Assembly: GCA_963663245.1 (NCBI GenBank)
Contig: OY760143.1
Span: 1,736,001 to 1,800,000, forward strand
Origin: JAFGVL01 sp963663245
GTDB lineage: Bacteria; Bacteroidota; Bacteroidia; Bacteroidales; Paludibacteraceae
Direction of reading: 5' to 3'
Length of the DNA stretch: 64,000 nt
This document shows positions 16,844 to 26,900 of the stretch, in pieces; positions within the stretch are counted from its first letter, which is position 1, and each line of letters opens with the position of its first letter. A program made the translations under genes and the position numbers. Below the pieces are notes generated by a model. The model searched no databases. It was not told the DNA's origin and was given only the letters and a program-made list of their open reading frames with translations.

Positions 16844-17956
16844 CTAATGCCTCTGCTTAAAAGCAATTCCTAGTCTAGACTCAAAAGTTCTCAGTTTACT
16901 TAATTCAAATGAATTTACGAGGCACAAAGAAATACCATCATTACCAGCGCGGGCAGTTCTACCACTTCTATGGGTATAATGATCTTGTTTTTCTGGTAAT
17001 TGATAATGAACAACAAAAGATAAACTAGGAATATCCAAACCTCTTGCTGCTAAATCTGTTGCAACCAACAATCTTATTCTTTTACTCTTAAAAGCACGCA
17101 TCACTTTATCTCGTTCTTTTTGTAGTAAATCGCCATGAATGGCTCCTGCAGTAACATTATGCTCCTGTAAACGTATAGCTAATTTCTGTGCATCAGCCTT
17201 AGTTCTACAAAAAATTACACCTCTATCTTCTTGTGTAATTCTTAAAAAGTGCTTTAACCTTTCAAACTTACCATCATCTTCACACAAAACAAATTGATGT
17301 TCAATATTCTTATTTACTACGTTCTTCCCACTTATCTGAATACGCTTAGCATTCTCGGACATGTGTTGATTTACAATTTGCTTAATTCCTTCAGGAATAG
17401 TAGCTGAAAACAACCATTTATTCTGAGCTTCAGAAAGTGATGCTAAAATTGTATCTAGCTCATCTTTAAATCCCATACTTAACATTTCATCTGCCTCATC
17501 AAGAATTACAGTGTTCACTTGTCTTAAATCAACAGCTTTCTTTTTCAACAAATCAATTAACCGACCTGGTGTGGCTACTACAATATGTGTTGGTCTTTTT
17601 AAGGCAGCTATTTGTTGATCGATTGGAGCTCCTCCATATACCGCTTCGGCAAATATTCTATCCGAATATTTTGTAAATTTAAAAAGCTGCTTGGCTACTT
17701 GTTGTCCTAATTCTCTTGTTGGACAAAGGATTAACCCTTGTACAGCTTTATTTTTCGCATCAATATTCTGTAATAAAGGTAAGCCATAAGCAGCAGTTTT
17801 ACCTGTACCTGTTTGGGCTTGCGCCACTAAATCAATATTTGTTGTCAACAAAAGTGGAATTACATCCTCTTGAATCTTTGTTGGTGTAATTATTTTGAGT
17901 TCAGTAATGCCCTTTACAAAAGACGCATCAACTCCTAGTTCTTGGAAAGTTTTCAA
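16844..17956 (-). CDS. DEAD-box ATP-dependent RNA helicase, core-only
   Basis: 370 residues. The superfamily 2 helicase motifs are in order: Q-motif (KIITPTKIQEDVIP), I AQTGTGKT, Ia PTRELGQQ, Ib TPGRLIDL, II DEAD, III SAT, IV VIFCRTK, V ARGLDIP and VI HRSGRTARAG. It unwinds RNA duplexes in mRNA decay, ribosome assembly or cold adaptation. The protein ends right after the second RecA domain (FKQRH), without the basic C-terminal tail of many RhlE/CsdA proteins, so the subfamily is not assigned. Confidence 0.93.
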   Translation of the reverse strand: MKTFQELGVDASFVKGITELKIITPTKIQEDVIPLLLTTNIDLVAQAQTGTGKTAAYGLPLLQNIDAKNKAVQGLILCPTRELGQQVAKQLFKFTKYSDRIFAEAVYGGAPIDQQIAALKRPTHIVVATPGRLIDLLKKKAVDLRQVNTVILDEADEMLSMGFKDELDTILASLSEAQNKWLFSATIPEGIKQIVNQHMSENAKRIQISGKNVVNKNIEHQFVLCEDDGKFERLKHFLRITQEDRGVIFCRTKADAQKLAIRLQEHNVTAGAIHGDLLQKERDKVMRAFKSKRIRLLVATDLAARGLDIPSLSFVVHYQLPEKQDHYTHRSGRTARAGNDGISLCLVNSFELSKLRTFESRLGIAFKQRH

Positions 17957-17979
17957 TGTAGTGTATTATTTATGAAGCA

Positions 17980-17987
17980 CAAAGGTA
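17980..17987 (-). promoter_or_regulatory. -7 promoter box for the DEAD-box helicase
   Basis: The minus strand reads TACCTTTG (TAnnTTTG) 24 nt before the ATG. A TTG occurs 18 nt further upstream. Confidence 0.5.
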
Positions 17988-18029
17988 GTTGAAGAAATCA
18001 AGAAACAAGAATGATAAGTAAAGAATCAT

Positions 18030-20501
18030 TTAAAACTCCACCACAGTTATCCCTGCACCTCCCAGTTGCACATGCTCATCTTTAGCTGAAGTTACGGCAT
18101 CAACTGTTGATAGATATTGACGTATTACTTGTCGCAAGGCTCCTGTACCAGTACCATGTAAGATACGTACTTTCTCTGTTCCTACAACTAAGGCATCGTC
18201 AATAAAAATGGTTACAATGGCGATAGCTTCTTCTGCACGATAACCACGTACATCTATTTCTGACTTAAAATGCAATTTCTTCTTTGATACTTCATCACGA
18301 ATACTCGATGGAATAAACACTTTGGAGGTATTCTTCTTCTTTATTCTAGATTTACTGCTTTTTTCTAAAGCTGTTATCTTTACAGTTGACTTTATACTTC
18401 CAAAAGCGACAATGGCCTGCTTAGTTTTTAATTCCAGAATTTCCCCTAAATTGGACTGCCCTTTTATTTTCACCATATCTCCTACCTTAATAGGTTCATC
18501 TTTTACTGGGACTTGTTTTATGGTGGTAGTCTTTTCTGATTTATTTTGTTTTTTTCGTGCTTGCTTCTCTTTCAGCTGTTGCATTTTACGAGTTATTGCA
18601 TCGTCTATTTCTTTAGACTTTATATCCTCTGAGAAATTGACTAAATCTTTTCGAATATCTTTGGTTTTTTCTTTATTCGCTTGATTCTCTTTTATTTCAC
18701 GTATTGTATTTTCAATCTTAGCATTTGCTGACGACAATATATTTTCGGCTTGATCTTTAGCTGTTTTCATTACAAGCTTACGCTTACTGTCAATTTCAGC
18801 TAATTCTTTTTCATACTTTTTTTCCAATTCTTCCATCCTCTTTTCTCGCTGACGAATTTGTTGGCGTTTGTTTTCCCAGTAGCGTTTGTCGCGGACAATA
18901 TCTTGTAAATGTTTATCGAAACCAATATGATCAGCACCAACTTTATCGGTGGCAGATTGTATTACTGTCTCAGGCAGGCCTATCTTTCGTGCAATTTCTA
19001 TTGCAAAAGAACTTCCTGGATTTCCTATCTCTAACTCAAATAAGGGTTGCATCAAGTGTCTATCATACAGCATCGCTCCATTAACTATACCATCTGTTTC
19101 TTCAGCATAGTGTTTAAGATTGGTATAGTGCGTAGTTATTACACCAAAAGCTTTTTGTTCATTATAATTGCCCAATAGAGCTTCCGCAATAGCTCCACCA
19201 ATTTGAGGCTCAGTTCCTCCTCCAAATTCATCAACTAACAACAAACTTTCTGCTTGAGAATTCTTAGCAAAGAATTTCATATTCGTTAAATGCGAGCTAT
19301 AGGTAGATAAATCATTCTCTATTGACTGTTCATCTCCTATATCAACAAATATTCGTTTAAACATGCCCATCCTACTAGTCTCATGCAAAGGGACTAACAA
19401 ACCACATTGAAGCATATATTGTAGCAAACCTAAAGTCTTGAGACAAACAGACTTACCCCCTGCATTAGGACCAGAGATAAGCAATATTCGCTGTTCTGCT
19501 GTAAGAGAAATATTTAATGGAACAATATCTTTATTTTGCTTCTTCAATGACAAATACAAAAGTGGATGAACTGCTTGTTGCCAATCAACTAAACATTCAT
19601 TGATTACGGTAGGTTTAATGGCATTTATTTGAATCGCAAATAATGCTTTTGCTCTAATAAAGTCTACAAGAGATAAAAAATCATAGGAACTAAGAATATC
19701 ATCTAAGTATGGACGTAGGAAATTGGAGAATTCAATAAGAATTCTCATTATCTCTCTACGTTCTTCGGATTCTAACTCTCGTAATTGGTTATTAGCCTCA
19801 ACCACTTCCGTAGGTTCAATAAATACTGTTTTACCAGTTGCAGATTCGTCATGAATGATACCACTTAATTTACGTTTGTAGGAAGGTGATACAGGAATTA
19901 CTAAACGCCCATCTCGCAAAGTTGGTTGTTCATCTTTTTCAACAAAACCATCATTTTGTGCTTTCCTGAGAATCGTATTTAGTGTTTTGGAAACACTTCC
20001 CTGTACTTTTAATAAGTCTTTTCTAATACGGGCTAACTCAGGACTTGCATTATCCTTAACTTTACCGAACTTATTAAGAATCCCTTCAATGCCTTTTATG
20101 ATTTCTGGAAATACTAATACCTCTGTAATCAATTCTTTTAAAGAAGGATATTTCTCTTCTTCCCTAGTAGTAATATACTGAACGACTGCATTGACAACTT
20201 CTAGCGAACGACGCAAGTCAAATAATTCTGATGCATCTAAGAATAAGCCTTCCACTTTTATACGTGCTAAGCCTTCTCTTAAATCATAAAAGGAGTTTAA
20301 AGGAAAAGCCTCTTCCTCTTCTGTAATAATTTGAAATATTTCTTTGGTTTGCGAAAGTTCTTCTAACAGTAAAGGATAGTCTGTTAAGAAAACCATGTCA
20401 TCAACCTTTTCTTCTCCTTGCTTACTTAAGCACTGTTTCTTAAGTAATGAGCGAATTTTATCAAAGCCTATTTTTATTTCAAAGTTATTGGGATATAGCA
20501 T
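18030..20501 (-). CDS. mutS2: Endonuclease MutS2
   Basis: 823 residues. The MutS core and ATPase domains are present with Walker A SGPNAGGKSV and Walker B/signature LLVDEFGGGTEPQIGGAIAE, then a long charged coiled coil (about 515-640), a KOW-like segment and a C-terminal Smr nuclease domain (LDVRGYRAEEA, HGTGTGALR). It lacks the MutS mismatch-recognition domain, as expected for MutS2. In other bacteria MutS2 suppresses recombination or rescues collided ribosomes. It starts at the ATG at 20501 (MLYPNNFEIKIGF), which gives a full-length family N-terminus. Confidence 0.95.
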   Translation of the reverse strand: MLYPNNFEIKIGFDKIRSLLKKQCLSKQGEEKVDDMVFLTDYPLLLEELSQTKEIFQIITEEEEAFPLNSFYDLREGLARIKVEGLFLDASELFDLRRSLEVVNAVVQYITTREEEKYPSLKELITEVLVFPEIIKGIEGILNKFGKVKDNASPELARIRKDLLKVQGSVSKTLNTILRKAQNDGFVEKDEQPTLRDGRLVIPVSPSYKRKLSGIIHDESATGKTVFIEPTEVVEANNQLRELESEERREIMRILIEFSNFLRPYLDDILSSYDFLSLVDFIRAKALFAIQINAIKPTVINECLVDWQQAVHPLLYLSLKKQNKDIVPLNISLTAEQRILLISGPNAGGKSVCLKTLGLLQYMLQCGLLVPLHETSRMGMFKRIFVDIGDEQSIENDLSTYSSHLTNMKFFAKNSQAESLLLVDEFGGGTEPQIGGAIAEALLGNYNEQKAFGVITTHYTNLKHYAEETDGIVNGAMLYDRHLMQPLFELEIGNPGSSFAIEIARKIGLPETVIQSATDKVGADHIGFDKHLQDIVRDKRYWENKRQQIRQREKRMEELEKKYEKELAEIDSKRKLVMKTAKDQAENILSSANAKIENTIREIKENQANKEKTKDIRKDLVNFSEDIKSKEIDDAITRKMQQLKEKQARKKQNKSEKTTTIKQVPVKDEPIKVGDMVKIKGQSNLGEILELKTKQAIVAFGSIKSTVKITALEKSSKSRIKKKNTSKVFIPSSIRDEVSKKKLHFKSEIDVRGYRAEEAIAIVTIFIDDALVVGTEKVRILHGTGTGALRQVIRQYLSTVDAVTSAKDEHVQLGGAGITVVEF

Positions 20502-20530
20502 CTATATTTTCACATCAATGGTTTAGCTCA

Positions 20531-20538
20531 CAAAATTA
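20531..20538 (-). promoter_or_regulatory. -7 promoter box for mutS2
   Basis: The minus strand reads TAATTTTG (TAnnTTTG) about 30 nt before the mutS2 start. It lies just downstream of the terminator of the preceding transcription unit. Confidence 0.5.
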
Positions 20539-20547
20539 CTAAAAAAA

Positions 20548-20573
20548 GAGAGGAACGAAAATCGTTCCTCTCT
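20548..20573 (-). terminator. Intrinsic terminator of the giant adhesin transcription unit
   Basis: A stem of 11-12 bp (GAGAGGAACGA / TCGTTCCTCTC) with a short loop. On the minus strand it is followed by a run of seven T. It ends the 28091-20582 operon and separates it from mutS2. Confidence 0.85.
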
Positions 20574-20581
20574 ATATTAGA

Positions 20582-20917
20582 TTATATTTCTTTTTTATAA
20601 AACTTAAATATTTTTATTTTAAGCATCCCATACACTAGAGCAAAAAGCATTAATGGAATCCAGTCACCAACTGGAACTGCACCTGGATCTGGGGGTAATT
20701 CTGGAGGCCCCATTAACATTGGTTGCATTTCGCGCTCAATACTATAATAACCATCACAAGGACTAGGCGATGCCTTAATATATGCATACACATTATTAGC
20801 ATTTGATGTCACATAAGAACTTGCAGGCAACGATGCTGCAGACATTATATGTGTAACACAAATGAATAATAAAAATAGAAGTGCTCTAAATATATACTCC
20901 CTACTTACTCTCAACAT
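20582..20917 (-). CDS. Small secreted/membrane protein with proline-rich region and C-terminal TM tail
   Basis: 111 residues from the ATG at 20917. A longer frame to 20938 would overlap the upstream gene and precede the natural signal peptide. Order: signal sequence (ALLFLLFICVTHIMSAA), a short exported segment with two Cys-free turns, a Pro-rich stretch (PPELPPDPGAVPVGDW), one hydrophobic helix (IPLMLFALVYGMLKI) and a basic end (KIFKFYKKEI). Pro/Gly-Asp plus TM plus basic residues at the C-terminus resembles protein-sorting tails seen in small Bacteroidota proteins (inference from memory). The start lies 4 nt after the stop of the giant T9SS gene, and the terminator follows, so the two are cotranscribed. 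Function unknown. Confidence 0.65.
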   Translation of the reverse strand: MLRVSREYIFRALLFLLFICVTHIMSAASLPASSYVTSNANNVYAYIKASPSPCDGYYSIEREMQPMLMGPPELPPDPGAVPVGDWIPLMLFALVYGMLKIKIFKFYKKEI

Positions 20918-20921
20918 AAAT

Positions 20922-23900
20922 TTACTTCTCGTATACAAACAATTTAAATTGTTCTGATTGGTTTTTAGTTGAAACCTCTAATACATAAACACCTTTTAAA
21001 CTAATTGGTAATGTTTGATAGTTTGTTACCGCATCGTATTCAGCTATTAATTTCCCTGTTACATCAAAAATCGTGACATTTGCCTCTCCTTCGAGATTTT
21101 CAAGCGTAATTCTACCAGAATTTTGCTTCACTAAAATACTATTTTTAGCATTTCCATCTACGGAAAGGGAGGTAACAACATCATCCACTTCAAGCATTAA
21201 TGCCATACGTGTATTTGTAGTACCATAAGCTGCAGTAAATGTATATACCGAATCTTTTAGAAGTTCTGTACTACTTCCAGTTGTATTATCTTTTAGTATC
21301 ACTGATTTAAAACGAGATACTTTATTTGCAATATCTGCGACTGTAATTGTATAAGTTCCTGCAACACCAACATACATACTTAATGGAATAGTCATTGTTC
21401 CAGTCTCAACAGGAGCTGTAGCATGAACAGCATAAGACATACCTGCAGATTCTGCATACAATTGTGGGACTTGCCAGTTCAAGCTTTTGAATTTAAGAGC
21501 ATCTTTACCTGGGTTAAATCCTGCTGATGCATCATCTCGCAAACGAACTCTAAAGCGATCATTTCTACCATCTACTCCTTCAATAGATAAATCTATCTCA
21601 TCCATTTCAATTGATTCTGATATAGAGGCATTCCTAAATTGTCTACCTGCCGTTGCAAAATCTAATGTATTACTAGTACCAGCAAAAGACTGTAAAAAGA
21701 AGGCTTGGAATGGATATACCTTATAGTTATCTCCATCCATAATGGCAACATAATTATAACCATTATAGACATAAAATGGAGCCAAATCTTGAGAAGCTTC
21801 AATTAAATCGAAACCAGAAGAGAACGGATTCCCCATCAAATTCCAACTGTGATGTGTAGTATCTGAGTTAGTTACATATTTACTTACAGGCTCTGATGCT
21901 GTCGTTGAAAACAAGTCTGTTTCGCCAGCACTAGAGCTAAAATAATAGGCATGATCTCTTTCTGTTGCTATAATATATCCTTTGTTTTGCTCTAACACTT
22001 TTGATGGAACATCTATCCAATAATTACCACTGTATGAACTAGGCAAGCCTTCATCATCTCTATTAAACCCATCATAAGACTGTACATAAATATCAACATA
22101 GGTATCATAATACCCTCCAAGTGCAACAGTATCACCAGTAGTAACATAGGTAATTTCTGAAGATGCAACTTCAAATGGCATACTCATAAAATACCAACCG
22201 GTTGATTGTAGCATCTGAATCTCATATCTGACAACAGCACTTGTATTAGTTATTGTTCCACTATTGTTTAATATTTGTCCACAAGTATAATCATGTGCAT
22301 GTAAGGTTATAAATCCATTCGCAGAACTAACAAAGCTTCCTGCTACATCTAATTTACCAAGTTGATCGACTCTAATTTCTTTAGCTGTACCATCCATTGT
22401 TAAACTTCCTCCACTTGTAATTGTACACAATCCACTTAAATCAAACTCACCTCCTATTGCACTCGCATAAGATCCTGAAGTTAAGGATGATAATTCATCA
22501 ACATACACATCTCCATCAACATCAAAGGCTTCGGAGAAAGTTACAGAGACTGAGTCATTTAAAAATAAATCCCCATACACATCTAAAGCACTGTAAGGCA
22601 TGGTTTTAACACCATCGTTTGACAACACTAAATTGTAATAGCCAGTTGTAGTAGCATTGGGGTTAATTACAGTTTGAGCTGCCCCATTATATTCTACTGT
22701 ATTTTGAACCGTAGCTGCAGTCCAAGTACCACTATTGGTAACTGTCCCTGATATCTTCAAATAACTGTCTGTACCTAAATACAGTCCTGCTCCTGAATTA
22801 ATCGTCATATTGTATAAATCAATATTACCCCCTATACTTGCCACAGCATTTGTAAACACAATGGTAGATGTAGCAGGGTTTATCATACCATTGTCTACAG
22901 ATAAAGCTCCAGCTCCACCATCAATTGTAAGTGTTGTTCCTGTTCCTCCGTTTAAGATAGCTCCATCTTCTAATGTCAAGGTATTAATGGTCGTATCATT
23001 AGGTAATGTTGGATCATTAGGTGTTGTTACAGCATCAGGTATAATAACATCTTCGGTATCAGTTGGTACAGTTCCAGAATCCCAGTTGTCAGCATCTAGC
23101 CAATCAGTACTTTCAGAACCATCCCATGTAATTGGAGCATTTCCAGTTTCATCCAAACCAATACCACCGCCAAAAGTAGTTCCGATATATGATAAAGGGA
23201 TACTACCAATACCTACCCATTTATCAACAACATTAACCTCAGTACGACCTATATCAGTTGGTCCAGATGTATTCCAAATTGACAGTCGATTTTCAATATT
23301 ACCATTTAACTCTCCTGATGTGTAGTGAACTTTACCTTGTAAGATTAAATTAACATCACCACCAACTCGTACTAAATCTACCACTCTTAACACTGCACCC
23401 GACTCCCAAGCAGGAAGACCTAATGTAATCTCAGAGTACATAGCTGTAGGCAAAGCTAATGCTGAATTAGGGAATGACATTCTATTAAACTCATTTCCAA
23501 AAGTATAATCGACATCGTATGCAAATGATGTTCTTTTTACGATACCTTCCACATCTCCTAAACCAATCGTTGTAGCATTCGCTCCATAGTGCAAGGTATC
23601 AGTACCCATATCTATTAAGCCCACATCAACAGTTGGGTTATTTGTCTGCAGGTTCAACACCCCATTTACAGTGATATCATCACCGGCAACTATACCTCCA
23701 CCATTTACAGTTAGATTATTTATATCTGCACTAAAAGTACTTGCAGGAAGAGTTATAGAGCTTGTGTTATTAAAGGCTAAAGTTGCACTTGCATGACTAG
23801 CATCAATATCTCCACTTGTTCTAGCAACAGAAGTTCCAGTAATATTTAGAGTATTTGCTCCCACTGTAATTGTACCATCTGTTAATGTTAATGCTCCAGC

Positions 23901-26900
23901 TATATTTACATGTCCTCCTAGACTAATTCCATTCCCTCTATTTACAGTCAAGTTATTAATAGAAACTGGAGTAAGTGCCGTTGAAGCAACTGTTCCGGCA
24001 TCTCCTATAACAACATTTGAAGTAGCTCCTCCTGTTAAAGTCCCACTTGTTGTTGTAATAGCATCATTTATTGTTAAAGTATTGGCATCTATAATAAATG
24101 CACCGTTAGTTAAAGTTAAATCACCCGTTGTTATATCTTGAGGTAAAGTAACACCAAAAGCATTATCTACCTCCAATCCATCAAATGTATCACTAATAAA
24201 TACATCAGAACTAAATGTTTGAGCAGCACGACCTGCAAATTCAACAATATCTCCTGCTCCATCAGCATCTATTTGATCAATTGTTGATTCAATAATATCT
24301 CCCGTAATAGTTAATTTATTACCATTTAAAACCAAAATGTCTGTATTTTGGTCAATATCAATATCTTCAACAATACGATCTACATCTAAATAACAACTTC
24401 TATCTGGATTGGGATTAAAAATAATATTAGCCCCTGGTAAAGGAACTGCATTAATATCCCAGTTGGCAGCAGTACCAAAATCGGTACTAATATCTCCTTG
24501 CCAAAAATAATCATGTCGTTCTAACGCTCCTATTAATGTAGGAGCTCCACGTGTAATTTGGCCATAATCTAAGGTTACAGAAGTAGGGTTAGTTATCCAT
24601 AAAGCTGCATTGATATAGTAATCAGTCGGAAGACTACCACCAGCATTATCATAAGAAGGATCCGTATTTACACTATTGGCATCTTGTGAAGTTGCTGTTT
24701 GCATTGCCCCTAATGTAGCAATATCTCCACTAATATTTGCTAACACGCCACTTGGAGCATAGTAATCATTATAATCAATGGTAAGTCCTGTTGTCCCAGC
24801 CAAATAAGCAGCGTAATGGCTACCTCCAGTTCCTCCAGAGCGCATATTAGAAAAAATATTTGCTTCATAATCACTCGTAGCATTATTAAAAACTCTGCGT
24901 AAGGCCATGGAATTTCCTGTTACACCAGCACTAACTGTTCCACCTATATAAACGGTATTAAGATATATATTATGATTATCACCAGTATTTGATTGATCAT
25001 TAATACCTATAACCATCACACCTGATGTGACATCTTCTCCTAAAGCAATGATGTTATTGTAACAATCACCCACTCCATCCTTCATAGCAATACCACCAAT
25101 TTTAGAAGCTGTATTAGACGAAGACAAGGAGATATCATACACCAAATTCGATTGCACCTCTTGTGTTCCGGAAGAAGGTGCTGAAAAACAAATACCAACA
25201 GCATTAACCTGAGCAGTTGCTTCTGTATTTGTAAGAGCTGAAACTGTATTATATGATACATCTTGAGAGCTTGATGCGGTAGTATTTGCTTGAATAATAC
25301 CACAAACAGCTGCACTATCAACTACGCCACTTTGTGCACTCGCAGAAATAATATCGCTAACTATATTATAGCTTATTGTATTATCTCCTCCAGAAGAATA
25401 AATTCCTCCCGTTCGTGCTGAATTAGATGTTCCAGCATATGCATTTTTTAAATTTCTAACAGTATTGTTACTAATTATAATAGTTCCAGCATTGGTGTTT
25501 TCGATACCTATAACTCTTTGACCTGTACTCGAAGTAGAGGCAGAACTCGCATTCATATTATTAGCAGTTGTATTACCAATGATATTATTGGTAATAGTCA
25601 TATTTCCAGTAGTAGATACATAATGTGGTTTTGTTCCTATTCCCACCAAACTATTTGAATAAGAGGCAGCACCAACTGTTGTAATAGCGCCAATAGTATT
25701 ATTGGAAACAACAGGGTCGCCTACACTAGATATTAAAATACCATAAGTAGTACAATCAGCAGATGTATTAGTTACTGTAATAGAACCCGTACCTGATGTG
25801 GCACCGATTGTATTTCCTGTAGTTGTTCCAATATTCCCATTACCAGAAACCAGTTCAATACCAATAAAAGGATCTGAATAAACAGAAGAGTAACTGATAT
25901 TTTGTATGGTATTTCCGTTAATTTCAGATGCAACGGCTATACCTACATGAAGATCCATAGCCTCAAAATAAGTTCCGTAAGATGAATTCAATACCATAGC
26001 AGTACCTCCACATTGTGCAGCGGTACCCCCCATATAATTATCAGAAGCTATAAACCCATTTCCAGCTGTATTTTCAATGTGAATAAATGCATAATGACCA
26101 GCTTGACTAGCTGTTACTGTTGAGGTTTCATAAAAACTATTACCAGAGACTGTATATTCAGTTGAATAAGAAGAGACAAAAATAACATTACTAATTGGCC
26201 CTGTATTAAACAAATCATAAAACTCATTATTTAGAATCTGATTCCCATCATTCAAATTACCATTTGAACCAAGTGAAAAAATGGTATACGTTGGTTTGTT
26301 GGATCCCGAACAAGTAAACTTATTGTTTTGAATGGTATTGTTATCATTACCTGCTCCTTTTGAGGAAGTACTAAAATCAAGAACTCCTGAAGAAGTTGAA
26401 GCATTTGCTCCTTTTATATATGCATATTGTATAAAGTTATTTTCTGCAGAATTTAAGAATCGAATTGTTGGGGATAATGTATTTTGCTGTTCTATAGTCA
26501 TATTAATAGTTCCAGACAAATTCACTCTACCATCTATAGTCACATTATCAGCTCCATTTAAATCAATAAGTGGTCCTGCAAAATTTCCTGTAATTGATAA
26601 ATCATTTCCAGTAGGAAAAATATGAATAGAAGTGTAACTGGATTTTACACCTCCTCCCATATTATGTTTATTCTCGTATAAAACTGCACTCGCAGTTTCT
26701 GTAATATTGCTATTAATATTTACAGTAATATCACCTTTATGCGTTCCTATATTGATAGCATCAAAAGCATCCTTCAATGTTGAATATGAGGCATAAGAAA
26801 CTCCTAATGTGGAGTTTACTGTTACCGGATAACCTACAAAAGCATTATCACTCAACCCAACACCAATAGCCATAATATTTGAAGTAGTAATACGACGAAT

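Noticed and set aside
18322..18684. 120-codon Phe/Ser-rich plus-strand frame inside mutS2
   Set aside because: It is antisense to the Lys/Glu-rich coiled coil of MutS2; the composition is the expected complement.
22810..23325. 171-codon plus-strand open frame inside the giant adhesin gene
   Set aside because: It is antisense to a clearly coding repeat region with low-complexity Ser/Pro/Val content, and has no promoter. It is a shadow of the Thr/Gly/Asn-rich coding strand.
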